DNA of 64,000 nucleotides. It comes from Hordeum vulgare subsp. vulgare. Its lineage: Eukaryota > Streptophyta > Magnoliopsida > Poales > Poaceae. Of this stretch, positions 42,268 to 51,212 are shown in pieces; the stretch's first letter is position 1; each line of letters starts with the position of its first letter. The translations under genes and the position numbers were made by a program. Under the pieces are notes generated by a model. The model saw nothing but the letters and a program-made list of their open reading frames with translations. It was not told the origin of the DNA and made no database searches. The stretch is taken from the NCBI RefSeq assembly GCF_904849725.1, contig NC_058524.1, forward strand, positions 512,848,263 to 512,912,262, in the 5' to 3' direction.

Positions 42268-42953
42268 AGGATATCAAAACTTTGAGTAGTAATGAAATTA
42301 CTACTTTGGATTTCAAGGAATTCAATTATGATAGTTGCTCTTTGATTGAATGTATTTCCTTGATGCAATCCATGCTAAACTCTCCAAACGCTTATAGCCA
42401 AAACAAGGCCTTTGCCAATCATATCGTTGATGCTATGATGAAATCTCTTGAAGAGAAACTTGAGTTGGAAGTTTCTATTCCTAGAAAATTTCATGATGAG
42501 TGGGAACCTACTATCAAAATCAAGATTAAAAACTATGAATGCAATGGTTTGTGTGATTTGGGTGCTAGTGTTTCCGCTTCTCCAAAGTCTTTATGTGATG
42601 TTCTACGCTTCAATGATATTGATGAGTGCTCTCTTAATTTGCATCTTGCGGGTTCTATTGTTAAGAAACCTATGGGAAGGATCAATGATGTTCTTATTAT
42701 TTCAAATAGTAACTATGTACCCGTAGATTTCACCGTGCTTAATATTGATTGCAATCCGACATGTCCTATCATTCTTGGTAGACCTTTCCTAAGGACTATT
42801 GGTGCTGTCATCGATATGAAGGAAGGGAATATTAGATTTCAATTTCCATTAAAGAAGGGCATGGAACATTTTCCTAGAAAGAAAGTAAGATTTCCTTATG
42901 AATCCATGATGAGGGCTACTTATGGTTTGAGCACCAAAGACGACGATACTTGA
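42243..42953 (+). pseudogene. Element D protease region
   Basis: The open frame 42282-42953 (223 residues) reads TTLDFKEFNYDSCSLIECIS, then LEEKLELEVSIPRKFHDEWE. The protease core is CDLGASVSASPKSLCDVLRF, in which the usual AIP is ASP, and CPTCPIILGRPFLRTIGAV. It ends KKGMEHFPRKKVRFPYESMM and STKDDDT. It was fused to the upstream ORF before the indel. The Asp of DLGAS is kept. It is followed directly by the conserved GGGAGGCAACCC hairpin module. Confidence 0.8.
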
Positions 42954-45747
42954 TTCTATCGCCTTATGCCTAGCTAAGGGCGTTAAACAATAGCGCTTGT
43001 TGGGAGGCAACCCAATGAATTTATCTTTGCTTTTTTTCTTTCTATTTTTTTGTGTCCACACCATCATAATTCTGTTATGTTTGTGTGTTTTGTGTTTCTT
43101 TTTGTGTTTGTGCCAAGTAAAACCTTTATGACTAGTTTGGTGATGGTTGTTTGATCTTGCTGAAAAAGACAGAAACTTTGCGCGCACGAAATTATTTTTA
43201 ATTCTTATCCATAAAGAGCTTTTGAGTTGATTATTTTTGCTTCTGGTTGATATGCCAATTACCCCAATTTTCATAATTTTTCAGAATTTTTGAGATATTA
43301 TAAGTATACGAAGTATACATATTGCTACAGACTGGTCTGTTTTTGACAGATTCTGTTTTTGTTGTGTTGATTGCTTATTTTGATGAAACTAGGGATAGTA
43401 TCGGGGGATACTAGCCATGAAAAAGTGAGAAGACAGTAATATAACACCAATATAAATATAAATCAAGTTTGCTACAGTACCTAAAGAGTTGGTAGTTTGT
43501 TTTCTTGTGCTAATGATATCACGAGTTTCTGTTTAAGTTTTGTGTTGTGAAGTTTTCAAGTTTTGCGTGATGTTCTCATGGACAATGGGATAAAGAGTGG
43601 AAATAGCTCAAGCTTGGGGAAGCCCAAGGCATCCCAAGCCAAATTCAAGGACACCAAAAAGCCTAAGCTTGGGGATGCTCCGGGAAGGCATCCCCTCTTT
43701 CATCTTCAATCCATCGGTAACTTTACTTGGAGCTATATTTTTATTCACCACATGATATGTGTTTTGCTTCGAGCGTCGTGTATTATAGGAGTCTTTTATT
43801 TTTGTTGTGTCACAATCATCCTTGCTGCACACCTTTTTGAGAGAGACATGCACTCATCGTGAATCTGGTAGAATACTCATTGAGCTTCGCTTATATCTTT
43901 TGAGTTAGGCAATTTAGCTCGCATGTGCTTCACTTATATCTTTTGAGCTAGATAACTTTGCGCTAGTGCTTCACTTAGATCTTTTTAGAGCACGGCGGTG
44001 TCATATTTTGGAGACATAATAACTCTCGATCTTCACTTATATCTTTTTGAGAGTGCTCTCTCTGAGTAACTTGGTAATTGGCTTGTGCTATGAAAGTAGT
44101 CCTAAAGATGATAGGCATCCAAAGAGGATATAACAAAAAACTTCCATATTCATGTGCATTGATTAGTAAGAGAAGTTTGATTCCTATCAATTAGTTTTGA
44201 GACATGGATATGGTAATATTAGAGTTATGTTAGTAGGGTGTTGTGAATCTAGAAATACTTGTGTTGAAGTTAGTGATTCCCGTAGCATGCACGTATGGTG
44301 AACCGCTATGTTAGGAAGTCGGAGCATAATTGATTTATTGATTGTCATCTTTTGTGTGGCGGTCGGGATCGTGCGATGGTTAACACCTAGCAACCCTTCC
44401 CCCAGGAGTATGCGTTTAGCACTTTGTTTCGATTACTAATAAAACTTTCACAATAAGTATATGAGTTCTTCATGACTAATGTGAGTCCATGGTATAGATG
44501 CACTTTCACGTTTCACCTTCGCTAGCCTCTCTAGTGCCGTGCAACTTTCGACGGTGCACGAACCCACCATATACCTTCCTTAAAACAGCCACCATACCTA
44601 CCTATTATGGCATTTTCATAGCCATTCCGAGATATATTGCCATGCAACTCCCACCGTTCCGTCTCATGATGTGTGCCGTCACTTTCAAATTGCCATTGCA
44701 TGATCGTAAGATAGCTAGCGAGATGTTTCAACGTCATACACCAAGCTAGATCGTTGCACATCCCGGTACACTGCTGGAGGCATCTCCTATAGATACATCA
44801 TTGCTCTAAACATTGAGCTGTGAGTAAATAAAAGTGTGATGATCATCATTATTAGAGCATTGTTCCATGTGAGGAAATAAAAAAAAGAGGCCAAAGATGC
44901 CCACCAAAAAAAATGAAAAGAGTCCAAAGAGCCCAAACAAGCAAAAAAAAGAGAGAAAAAGAGAGAAGGGACAATGCTACTATCTTTTTCCACACTTGTG
45001 CTTCACAATAGCACCATGATCTTCATGATAGAGAGTCTCTCGTTTTGAAACTTCCATATACTAGTGGGGATCTTCATTATATAACTTGGCTTGTATATTC
45101 CAATGATGGGCTTCCTCAAAATTGCCCTAGGTCTTCGTGAGCAAGCAAGTTGGGTGCACACCCACTAATTTTCCGCTTGAACTTTCACACACTTATAGCT
45201 CTAAGTGCATCCGTTGCATAAAAATCCCTACTCATTCACATTGATATCTATTGATGGGCATCTCCATAGCCCTTTGATACATAGAGTCGATGTGACTATC
45301 TCCTCCTTTTGCCTCACAACACCCACCACACTCTATTCCACCTATAGTGCTATATCCATGGCTCACGCTCATATATTGCGTGAGAGTTGAAAAAGGTTTG
45401 AGAAAGTAAGAGTGCGAAAAGAATTACTTGGCCAATATCGGGGTTGTGCATGATTTAAATTCGTTGTGTGGGGATGATGGAGCATAGCCAGACTATATGA
45501 TTTTGTAGGGATAACTTTCTTTGGCCTTGTTATTTCGAAAGTTCATGATTACCTTGCTAGTTTGCTTGAAGTATTATTGTTTTCATGTCAATAGCAAACT
45601 ATTATTTTGAATCTTACGTATCTGAACATTCATGTCACATGAAAGAAGTTGTAAAGGACAAATATGTTAGGTAGCATTCCGCATCAAAAATTCAGTCTTT
45701 ATCACTTCCCTACTCGAGGACGAGCAGGAGCTAAGCTTGGTGACGCT
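42954..45747 (+). other. Non-coding interior of element D
   Basis: No credible ORF. In order: the TAGCGCTTGTTGGGAGGCAA module (42991-43010), the GATAGTATCGGGGGATAC block (43393-43410), polypurine-like repeats (43608-43690), four copies of GCTTCACTTATATCTTTT-like motif (43882-44053), an A-rich block (44878-44965), and CGAGGACGAGCAGGAGCTAA with the polypurine tract before the 3' LTR. Confidence 0.75.
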
Positions 45748-47252
45748 TGATACGACTCCAACGTATCTATAATTTTTGATGGTTCCATGCTATTATCTTG
45801 TCAACTTTGGATGTTTTGTATGCATTTTATATCTTTTTGGGACTAACCTATTAACTCAGTGCCAAGTGCCAGTTCCTATTTTTTCCGTGTTTTTGACCCT
45901 TTTCTGAGGAGAATATTAAACGGAGTCCAAACGGAATAAAATCTTCGGAATGATTTTTTCCGTAACAGAAGATACATGGGGAACTTGGGAACCAAGGCAA
46001 AGGACCCAGGGGGAGGTCACAAGCCCCCTAGGCGCGGCCTAGGGGGGCGCATAGCAGGCTTGTGGGCCCCCTGTTGCTCCTTTGCCCTACCTCTTCCGCT
46101 TATAAATTCCCTAAAAATCTGAAACCACGAGAGAGAGCCACGAAAATACTTTTCGGCCGCCGCAAGCTTCTGTGTCCGTAAGATCCCATATGGGGCACGT
46201 TCTGGTGCCCTGCCAGAGGGGGGATTCGGACACGGAGGGCTTCTTCATCAACACCATTGCCTCTCCGATGATGTCTGACTAGTTCACCACAGACCTTCGG
46301 GTCCATAGCTAGTAGCTAGATGGCTTCTTCTCTCTCTTGGATCTTCAATACAAATTTCTCCATGATCTTCATGGAGATCTATCCGATGTAATCTTATTTT
46401 GCGGTGTGTTTGTCGAGATCCGATGAATTTTGGATTTATGATCATATTATCTATGAATATTATTTGAGTTTCTTCTGATCTCTTATATGCATGATTTCGT
46501 ATCCTTGTAATTCTCTTCGAGTTGTGGGTTTCGTTTGGCCAACTTGATCCATAATTCTTGCAATGGGAGAAGTGCTTGATTTTGGGTTCATACCGTGCGG
46601 TGTCCTCACCTAGTGACAGAAGGGGTAGCGAGGCACGCGTCGTGTTGTTGCCATCAAGGGTCAAAATATGGGGTTTATATCTATTGCATGAATTTATCCC
46701 TCTACATCATGTCATCTTGCTTAAGGCATTACTATGTTTGTTATGAACTCAATACACTAGATGCATGCTGGATAGCGGTTGATGTGTGGAGTAATAGTAG
46801 TAGATGCAGAAAGTATCGGTCTACTTGTCTCAGATGTGATGCCTATATGTATGATCATTGCCTTAGATATCATCATGACTTTGCACGGTTCTATCAATTG
46901 CTCGACAGTAATTCGTTCACCCACCGTAATATTTTCTATCATGAGAGAAGCCTCTAGTGAACACTATGGCCCCCGGGTCTACTTCACATCATATTTTCAG
47001 CTCTACACTTTTACTTTATTGCATTTTCCACCTTCAGATCTCACCTTTTAATTAATCGTGAAGGGATTGACAACCCCATTATAACGTTGGGTGCAAGTCT
47101 GTTTGTTTTTGCGCAGGTACATTGGTGACATGCCTTGATACTCCTACTGGATTGAAACCTTCGTTCTCAAACTGAGGGAAATACTTACTGCTACTGTGTT
47201 GCATCACCCTTCCCTCTTCAAGGGAAAAACAACGCAAGTTCAAGAGGTAGCA
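45748..47252 (+). repeat. 3' LTR of element D
   Basis: Copy of 40036-41540. Hairpin right arm GGCTTGTG at 46057-46064 is perfect here. TATAAA at 46101-46106, 36 bp downstream. Confidence 0.94.
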
Positions 47253-47257
47253 AAAAC

Positions 47258-47933
47258 TCATTCCTATAAACATCTTGACCTCTACAAATTTTTACAGAAT
47301 TATTAGAGACTTTAATGAAGAGGTTGCACTACAAGGTACCTACCATGACCAGAATAGAAAAGATATCAATGAAAAATATTTTCCCAAAATACCCAGCTGG
47401 TTTTTTGCATAAAACTCATTTGTATGAATCCCTTGGCTACTACAAATTTTGGTAGAATTTTTGGAGACTTTATTTAAGGGGTTGTAGTGCAAATCTACAA
47501 TTGGACCAGAAAGTAAGATTAATTAATTTTCTTAATCCTACCAAAACACTTGGCTATATTATTATATAAAGTTGATCCAGAAACATAGTAGGTAATTGTC
47601 AAGCTTATTGTGAAATTTTTAGAAGAGGTTAACAGGTGGCTGCAGTTCAAAACTGGACCCTTAAGAAAATAACAACCAGTTTTGAATAATAGAATTGGAA
47701 GATAATATTTATAGAGGAACCTTCTGTGAAATAATTAGTGGATGGAAAATATTTGAGTTAACACTCAAGTCACATAAAAGTTCTCAAAAAGCTCCAGCTC
47801 ATAAAAGAGATATTCTAAAGAACCAAGAATAAGAGAGGTTTTGAAATCCATAGAAAACCTAGAATAGAATTTTAAAAACAATTTAGGCCAAAATTATTAA
47901 ATAAAAATATTGACAAAAATTTGGGGTGTTACA
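47258..47933 (-). repeat. 3' LTR of element H, second piece
   Basis: Resumes H's LTR at the base after D's right target site (47253-47257) and ends GGGGTGTTACA at 47933, collinear with 54642-55302. Confidence 0.9.
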
Positions 47934-48480
47934 AGATCTACCACCCTTAAGAAAAATCTCGTCCTCGAGATTTGTTAGAAACAAACCTCAAGTGGTATTT
48001 AAATAGAAGCAAGGGGATCATAGTAAAAATAATAATTCGTGCACCTACAGTGTGGTACCGGTGATACATACAAAAGCTACGGTTTAGCAAAACGAGGTGT
48101 TGCCACAAATGGCTACGACAAAAAAATCGAAAAAAGGAAAATTCTCAATTTCTGAATTTGCTTGTCGTACCCGAGTGCGTAGTATTCTCTCTCACTGACA
48201 AGTGGGTCCAGGGTCCACAGTCAGTCTCTTCTTCTTCCTCTGTCTCTCCTCTTTCCTCTCTCTCTTGCGTGTTTTACGTCGCTTTCTCCACGCGTGGCGT
48301 CTAGCTCATAGGCTTCTAGGGCCGTACCGTGCTAGAGCGCGGCGTACTAGCTGCCAGCATAGTGAGCACTCACATCACGGGCCAATGCTTTCTCGGCACT
48401 GCTCGCGGATTCGTTTCCGAACACCGGCGATCGAGCGACGAGCAGCGCTGGTGGACTGCGTCCATCGCGCATCGATCTCG
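47934..48480. other. Element H interior, polypurine side and upstream region of the small plus-strand gene
   Basis: On the minus strand the LTR-proximal bases are TTAAGGGTGGTAGATCT, the polypurine tract. Next to it AAATCTCG/CGAGATTT (about 47954-47973) form a short hairpin. From 48190 the sequence becomes GC- and pyrimidine-rich (aagtgggtccagggtccac), like a plant promoter. Confidence 0.6.
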
Positions 48481-48483
48481 GGC

Positions 48484-48490
48484 TATAAAA
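48484..48490 (+). promoter_or_regulatory. TATA box for the small plus-strand gene in element H
   Basis: TATAAAA in CGGGCTATAAAACGG, 93 bp before the ATG at 48583, followed by a pyrimidine-rich leader (ctcactcttcctatctcctc). A TGCTTGTAG at 48555-48563 could be a 3' splice site in the leader. Confidence 0.6.
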
Positions 48491-48582
48491 CGGCCGCGTC
48501 GTCTTCCCCTCTACCTCACTCTCGGCCTCACTCTTCCTATCTCCTCTCCTTTCTGCTTGTAGGAGCTCAAAGCGAGGCTCCA

Positions 48583-48744
48583 ATGGCGGAGGAGTACCCG
48601 GGGTGGCTAATCATCCTGCTAGTCAGAAGGGTGGTGACGCTAATCGGGTTCTCGGCGCTGCTGTGTGCGATGATCCAAGATGATCCTCGTGACACTGCTA
48701 CTCGAGTTGCGGCTCTCCGCAGAGGCCATGAACACGAAGACTAG
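48583..48744 (+). CDS. Small membrane-peptide ORF in element H, antisense to the element
   Basis: 53 residues beginning MAEEYPGWLIILLVRRVVTL. One hydrophobic segment (about residues 7-31, WLIILL..VVTLIGFSALLCAMI, interrupted by two Arg) could span a membrane; the tail is charged (RDTATRVAALRRGHEHED). It lies between a TATA box (48484) and an AATAAA (48801), so it looks like a complete transcription unit. I do not recognise the protein. It may be a captured host gene or an element-specific gene. The longer frame starting at 48202 runs through promoter sequence and is unlikely to be used. Confidence 0.45.
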   Translation: MAEEYPGWLIILLVRRVVTLIGFSALLCAMIQDDPRDTATRVAALRRGHEHED

Positions 48745-48800
48745 GTGCGAGCAAAAAATATACGGGGTGGCTGCTAGTGTGTTGGTAGCACTCTCGTGAA

Positions 48801-48806
48801 AATAAA
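48801..48806 (+). terminator. Poly(A) signal AATAAA of the small plus-strand gene
   Basis: AATAAA lies 57 bases after the stop codon, in the same orientation as the ORF and TATA box. Confidence 0.5.
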
Positions 48807-49242
48807 TGAACCACAATGCATTTCTTTTTTGGTGAAACTGTGGTGTTAGCGAGGTAGCTAGCTAGGGTCTTGCGTGTGTGGTTCGGCTCTTAGCGCATTT
48901 GCAGAATGCGTGTGGTTGTGAGCTATATGGCATGCGAAAAAAATATCAGTTGAATAATCTATGTATTGAGTGGTTGTCTTTGGAAAAATTAATTGCGCAA
49001 GGGTTATTGCAAGAAAAACAGCTTAAGGCAATAATTTTTTTGCTGCGATCACACAAATTAAACTACATGCATGCAGTGATATAAAATACAAGGCGCAATC
49101 ATCTTATTACACAAACATGACAATACTAGTAGATACAGCAGGGTATTTACATCGCACGCAAAAGAAAAATCTAATGATCATGGGGAAATATTTCTAGCAG
49201 GGGAATATCCAGTTCATTTTCAAGGGCGAGGGGTTGGAGGAC
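48807..49242. other. Element H interior, intergenic
   Basis: Between the two convergent gene units. It would hold the 3' untranslated part of the minus-strand gene ending at 49243. No further ORF or motif supported. Confidence 0.4.
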
Positions 49243-49695
49243 TCACAGAATGCGTCCTGCTGGGCCTATCCTCAAGGGTTCGCCAATGGCGATTTGAGGG
49301 TTCTGGATGGCGAGGTTCTTGAGAATCTCCATCACGTGCTGTGTCAAACGCTCTTGAGCGATGACATATTGCACGAGCCTGACCAATACGGGGTCTCTCT
49401 CTGAACGGGTCCCCGGAAAAGATGATGCTCCTCCGGGTTCTACACGGCTCGGAAAATAATAGTACCCCCTTTCACTAGCATACGATACTGCATTTCGAAG
49501 GCGAGTAACTGCTTCGTAGGCAGCAACCTCTATGGCCATTTCTACGGTAGGCATAGATTTCCCACGGAAGCAGATTTCCGTGGGGTCTTGGTTAGGGTCT
49601 ACTTGGAAAATGTGCACAACTGCCCAATATTTTGAGGTAGTGGGAGTGATCCTCGATTTGAACAGCTTGTACCGGGGTGGAAAGGAAGAACCCAT
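49243..49695 (-). CDS. Uncharacterised 150-residue protein of element H, copy 2 (intact)
   Basis: Starts at the Met at 49695 (MGSSFPPRYKLFKSRITPTT). The frame is open to 49923, but a TATA box lies inside that part, so I prefer the internal Met. Segments shared with copy 1: YWAVVHIF; FRGKS; EMAIEVAAYEAVTRLR; YYYFPSR; VRLVQYVIAQERL and a C-terminal helix. The spacing A-x3-AA-x2-A-x3-L in the first helix, after two short strands, resembles the last helix of double-stranded-RNA-binding domains. That is a resemblance, not an assignment. I know no function for this grass protein type. It is on the same strand as the element, far from the primer site. Confidence 0.6.
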   Translation of the reverse strand: MGSSFPPRYKLFKSRITPTTSKYWAVVHIFQVDPNQDPTEICFRGKSMPTVEMAIEVAAYEAVTRLRNAVSYASERGYYYFPSRVEPGGASSFPGTRSERDPVLVRLVQYVIAQERLTQHVMEILKNLAIQNPQIAIGEPLRIGPAGRIL

Positions 49696-49844
49696 GGTAC
49701 TGCAGGTAAAATCCCATAATACTTTAACAAAGCTGCCCGAAGTTGCATTCGGTGTTCTGAGGTAACTCCCTTGGGGTAGCATGGCAGAAGGCTGTGAAGG
49801 CAGTGCACAAGGTGAGGGTTGCTGGAAGATCACTGGGTGATCCT

Positions 49845-49856
49845 TATATAGGCGGG
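49845..49856 (-). promoter_or_regulatory. TATA box upstream of copy 2
   Basis: Minus-strand CCTATATAAGG, about 155 bp before the ATG at 49695. A TTTTACCTGCAG just before TACCATGG (minus strand) could be a 3' splice site, giving a 5' UTR intron. Confidence 0.5.
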
Positions 49857-49923
49857 GTTGGGACACAAGCCGTAGGTTGGGTTGGTCTCGGTGGTTGGCT
49901 TCGTTCCAGTGGGGTTTGGTCAA

Positions 49924-50346
49924 GACCGCAGATAAAAGTTCATGAAACGTGACAACTTACTGTGATAGACTGCCGTGGTCACGTCCAACTCTAGCTATGT
50001 GGCCTAAAAGCATAAACAGGTAATTACCTGCAGTGCTTAAAATAATGAAACAAAAAAAGTTTCCCATACTAGCTCATATATTACATGCAAGCGAACTCCA
50101 CAACAGGGCCAAGGCTTAGTCTACTTCGTTTACATTTAGGTGAGCAGGTCTTGCGGACGTCGAGTTTGCTGGAACTACGACATCACGGTTGCTCGGGGAA
50201 GGGGGTGGAGCTACAAGGTCGGGGTAGCGGGGGTGTCCATTGCGGGGTGGTGTGGCTACCGTTCCGTTGGAGGAAATCCCCAAAATGCGGCGAAGCTCCT
50301 CGGGGGAGATAGGCGCGTGATTTGGGTCGGCAGCTGGGTCAGACCT
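49924..50346 (-). other. Element H interior between the two related genes
   Basis: No supported gene. Reading frames such as 50085-50312 (+) are short and unlike any family I know. It separates the copy 1 stop (50347) from the copy 2 promoter. Confidence 0.4.
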
Positions 50347-50811
50347 CTAGAGCTCAATTGGTCTCCCAAATAACACTACAGGGTTGCTGTCTTCGGGCTC
50401 CGCTTCTCTCCTCCTCAGACGAGCCACATCTGCACGAGCTGCAATTAGGTCGAGGGTGACCTGTTCGTACAGTGCCTCTTGTGCCCTCACATATCGCACA
50501 AGGTGCAACAAGGCGGAGCCGGTCTCATGGTCTCCGATGGGGACCTGGTTCGACCTACCATAATCGTCATGGCTAGGGTAGTAGTAGAATGCGCAGCAAT
50601 TAACTCACGGCGACAGGTGCCGGAGTTGAACTATTGCCTCTCGAGCTGCCAGCTGGATGGCTTCGGGCTCATAGGAAGTTGACCTTCCGGTGAACCGATG
50701 GGGACGCTCTTGGGTCATACTCCTGTCGTAGATGTGTACTGTGGCCCAGAAGTGACGAACGTCACCACTTGTGCGCTCTTGGTACACAACATACTACTGA
50801 GGCTCTTCCAT
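50347..50811 (-). pseudogene. Uncharacterised protein of element H, copy 1, two nonsense codons
   Basis: One frame of 155 codons from ATG at 50811 to TAG at 50347. TAG at codon 6 and a TGA at 50605-50607 interrupt it. Both fit C-to-T change (CAG to TAG, CGA to TGA). Segments match copy 2: FWATVHIYDR, FTGRS, EAIQLAAREAIVQLR, FYYYPSH and LHLVRYVRAQEAL, then an Arg/Glu-rich helix (ARADVARLRRREAE). Outside these blocks the two copies differ widely, so the duplication is old. A TATA-like TTTTATAAAG lies upstream at about 50953. Confidence 0.6.
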
Positions 50812-50949
50812 GGCAAAGGCACGACTGGTTAGGCTAGCTAGAATGGCTACGAAACCTCCTTGGTCTGCAGCAATGGTTTCATTGTGGACAATTGGGCGTG
50901 GCATCTTGAGGTGGTTGTGGTCGTGTTATATTGTGCGGGACAATCGTTC

Positions 50950-50962
50950 CCTTTATAAAAGG
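50950..50962 (-). promoter_or_regulatory. TATA-like box upstream of copy 1
   Basis: Minus-strand CCTTTTATAAAGGG, about 140 bp before the ATG at 50811. The rest of 50812-51196 shows no other ORF I would support. Confidence 0.45.
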
Positions 50963-51196
50963 AGAACAAAGTCTTCTCTCGCAAGATTGCGAGAAGGACA
51001 AAAGGGTCGTGGTCATTAGCGTGTGACGATAGGGCTAGTCTGATAGGTTGGGCACCGCCTTGCCTAAATGTGTTGACGAACACTAATCAGCTACTGGTTA
51101 GGGCAGACTTGACTGGTGGCTATGGCACTGGTTTGATGGGTGGTCTTCTAGTGCTTATTGACCCGGCTAAGATAGAATTAGCCAAAGGTCAGCCTG

Positions 51197-51208
51197 ACTC
51201 TGATACCA
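51197..51208 (-). other. Primer binding site of element H (tRNA-Met type)
   Basis: Minus-strand TGGTATCAGAGT, one base from the standard initiator-Met primer site TGGTATCAGAGC. Four bases from the LTR at 51213. Confidence 0.85.
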
Positions 51209-51212
51209 AGGT

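Larger units (their letters stand above)
40036..47252 (+). mobile_element. Element D: non-autonomous Gypsy element in the LTR of H
   Basis: LTRs 40036-41540 and 45748-47252, both 1505 bp, target duplication AAAAC. Primer site at 41552 and polypurine tract at 45718-45747 set the plus orientation. It encodes a short N-terminal ORF and a protease-type ORF but no gag core, RT or integrase. LTR sequence and non-coding modules match element E closely enough to call one family. By eye the LTRs differ at about 15 of the first 290 bases. Confidence 0.94.

Noticed and set aside
48202..48582. Longer ORF upstream of the small membrane peptide (180 codons in total)
   Set aside because: A TATA box and pyrimidine-rich leader lie inside it, so transcription would start downstream of the first ATG.
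49243..50811. Firm assignment of the H proteins as dsRNA-binding proteins
   Set aside because: Only a helix spacing pattern and two short strands support it; kept as a hypothesis.
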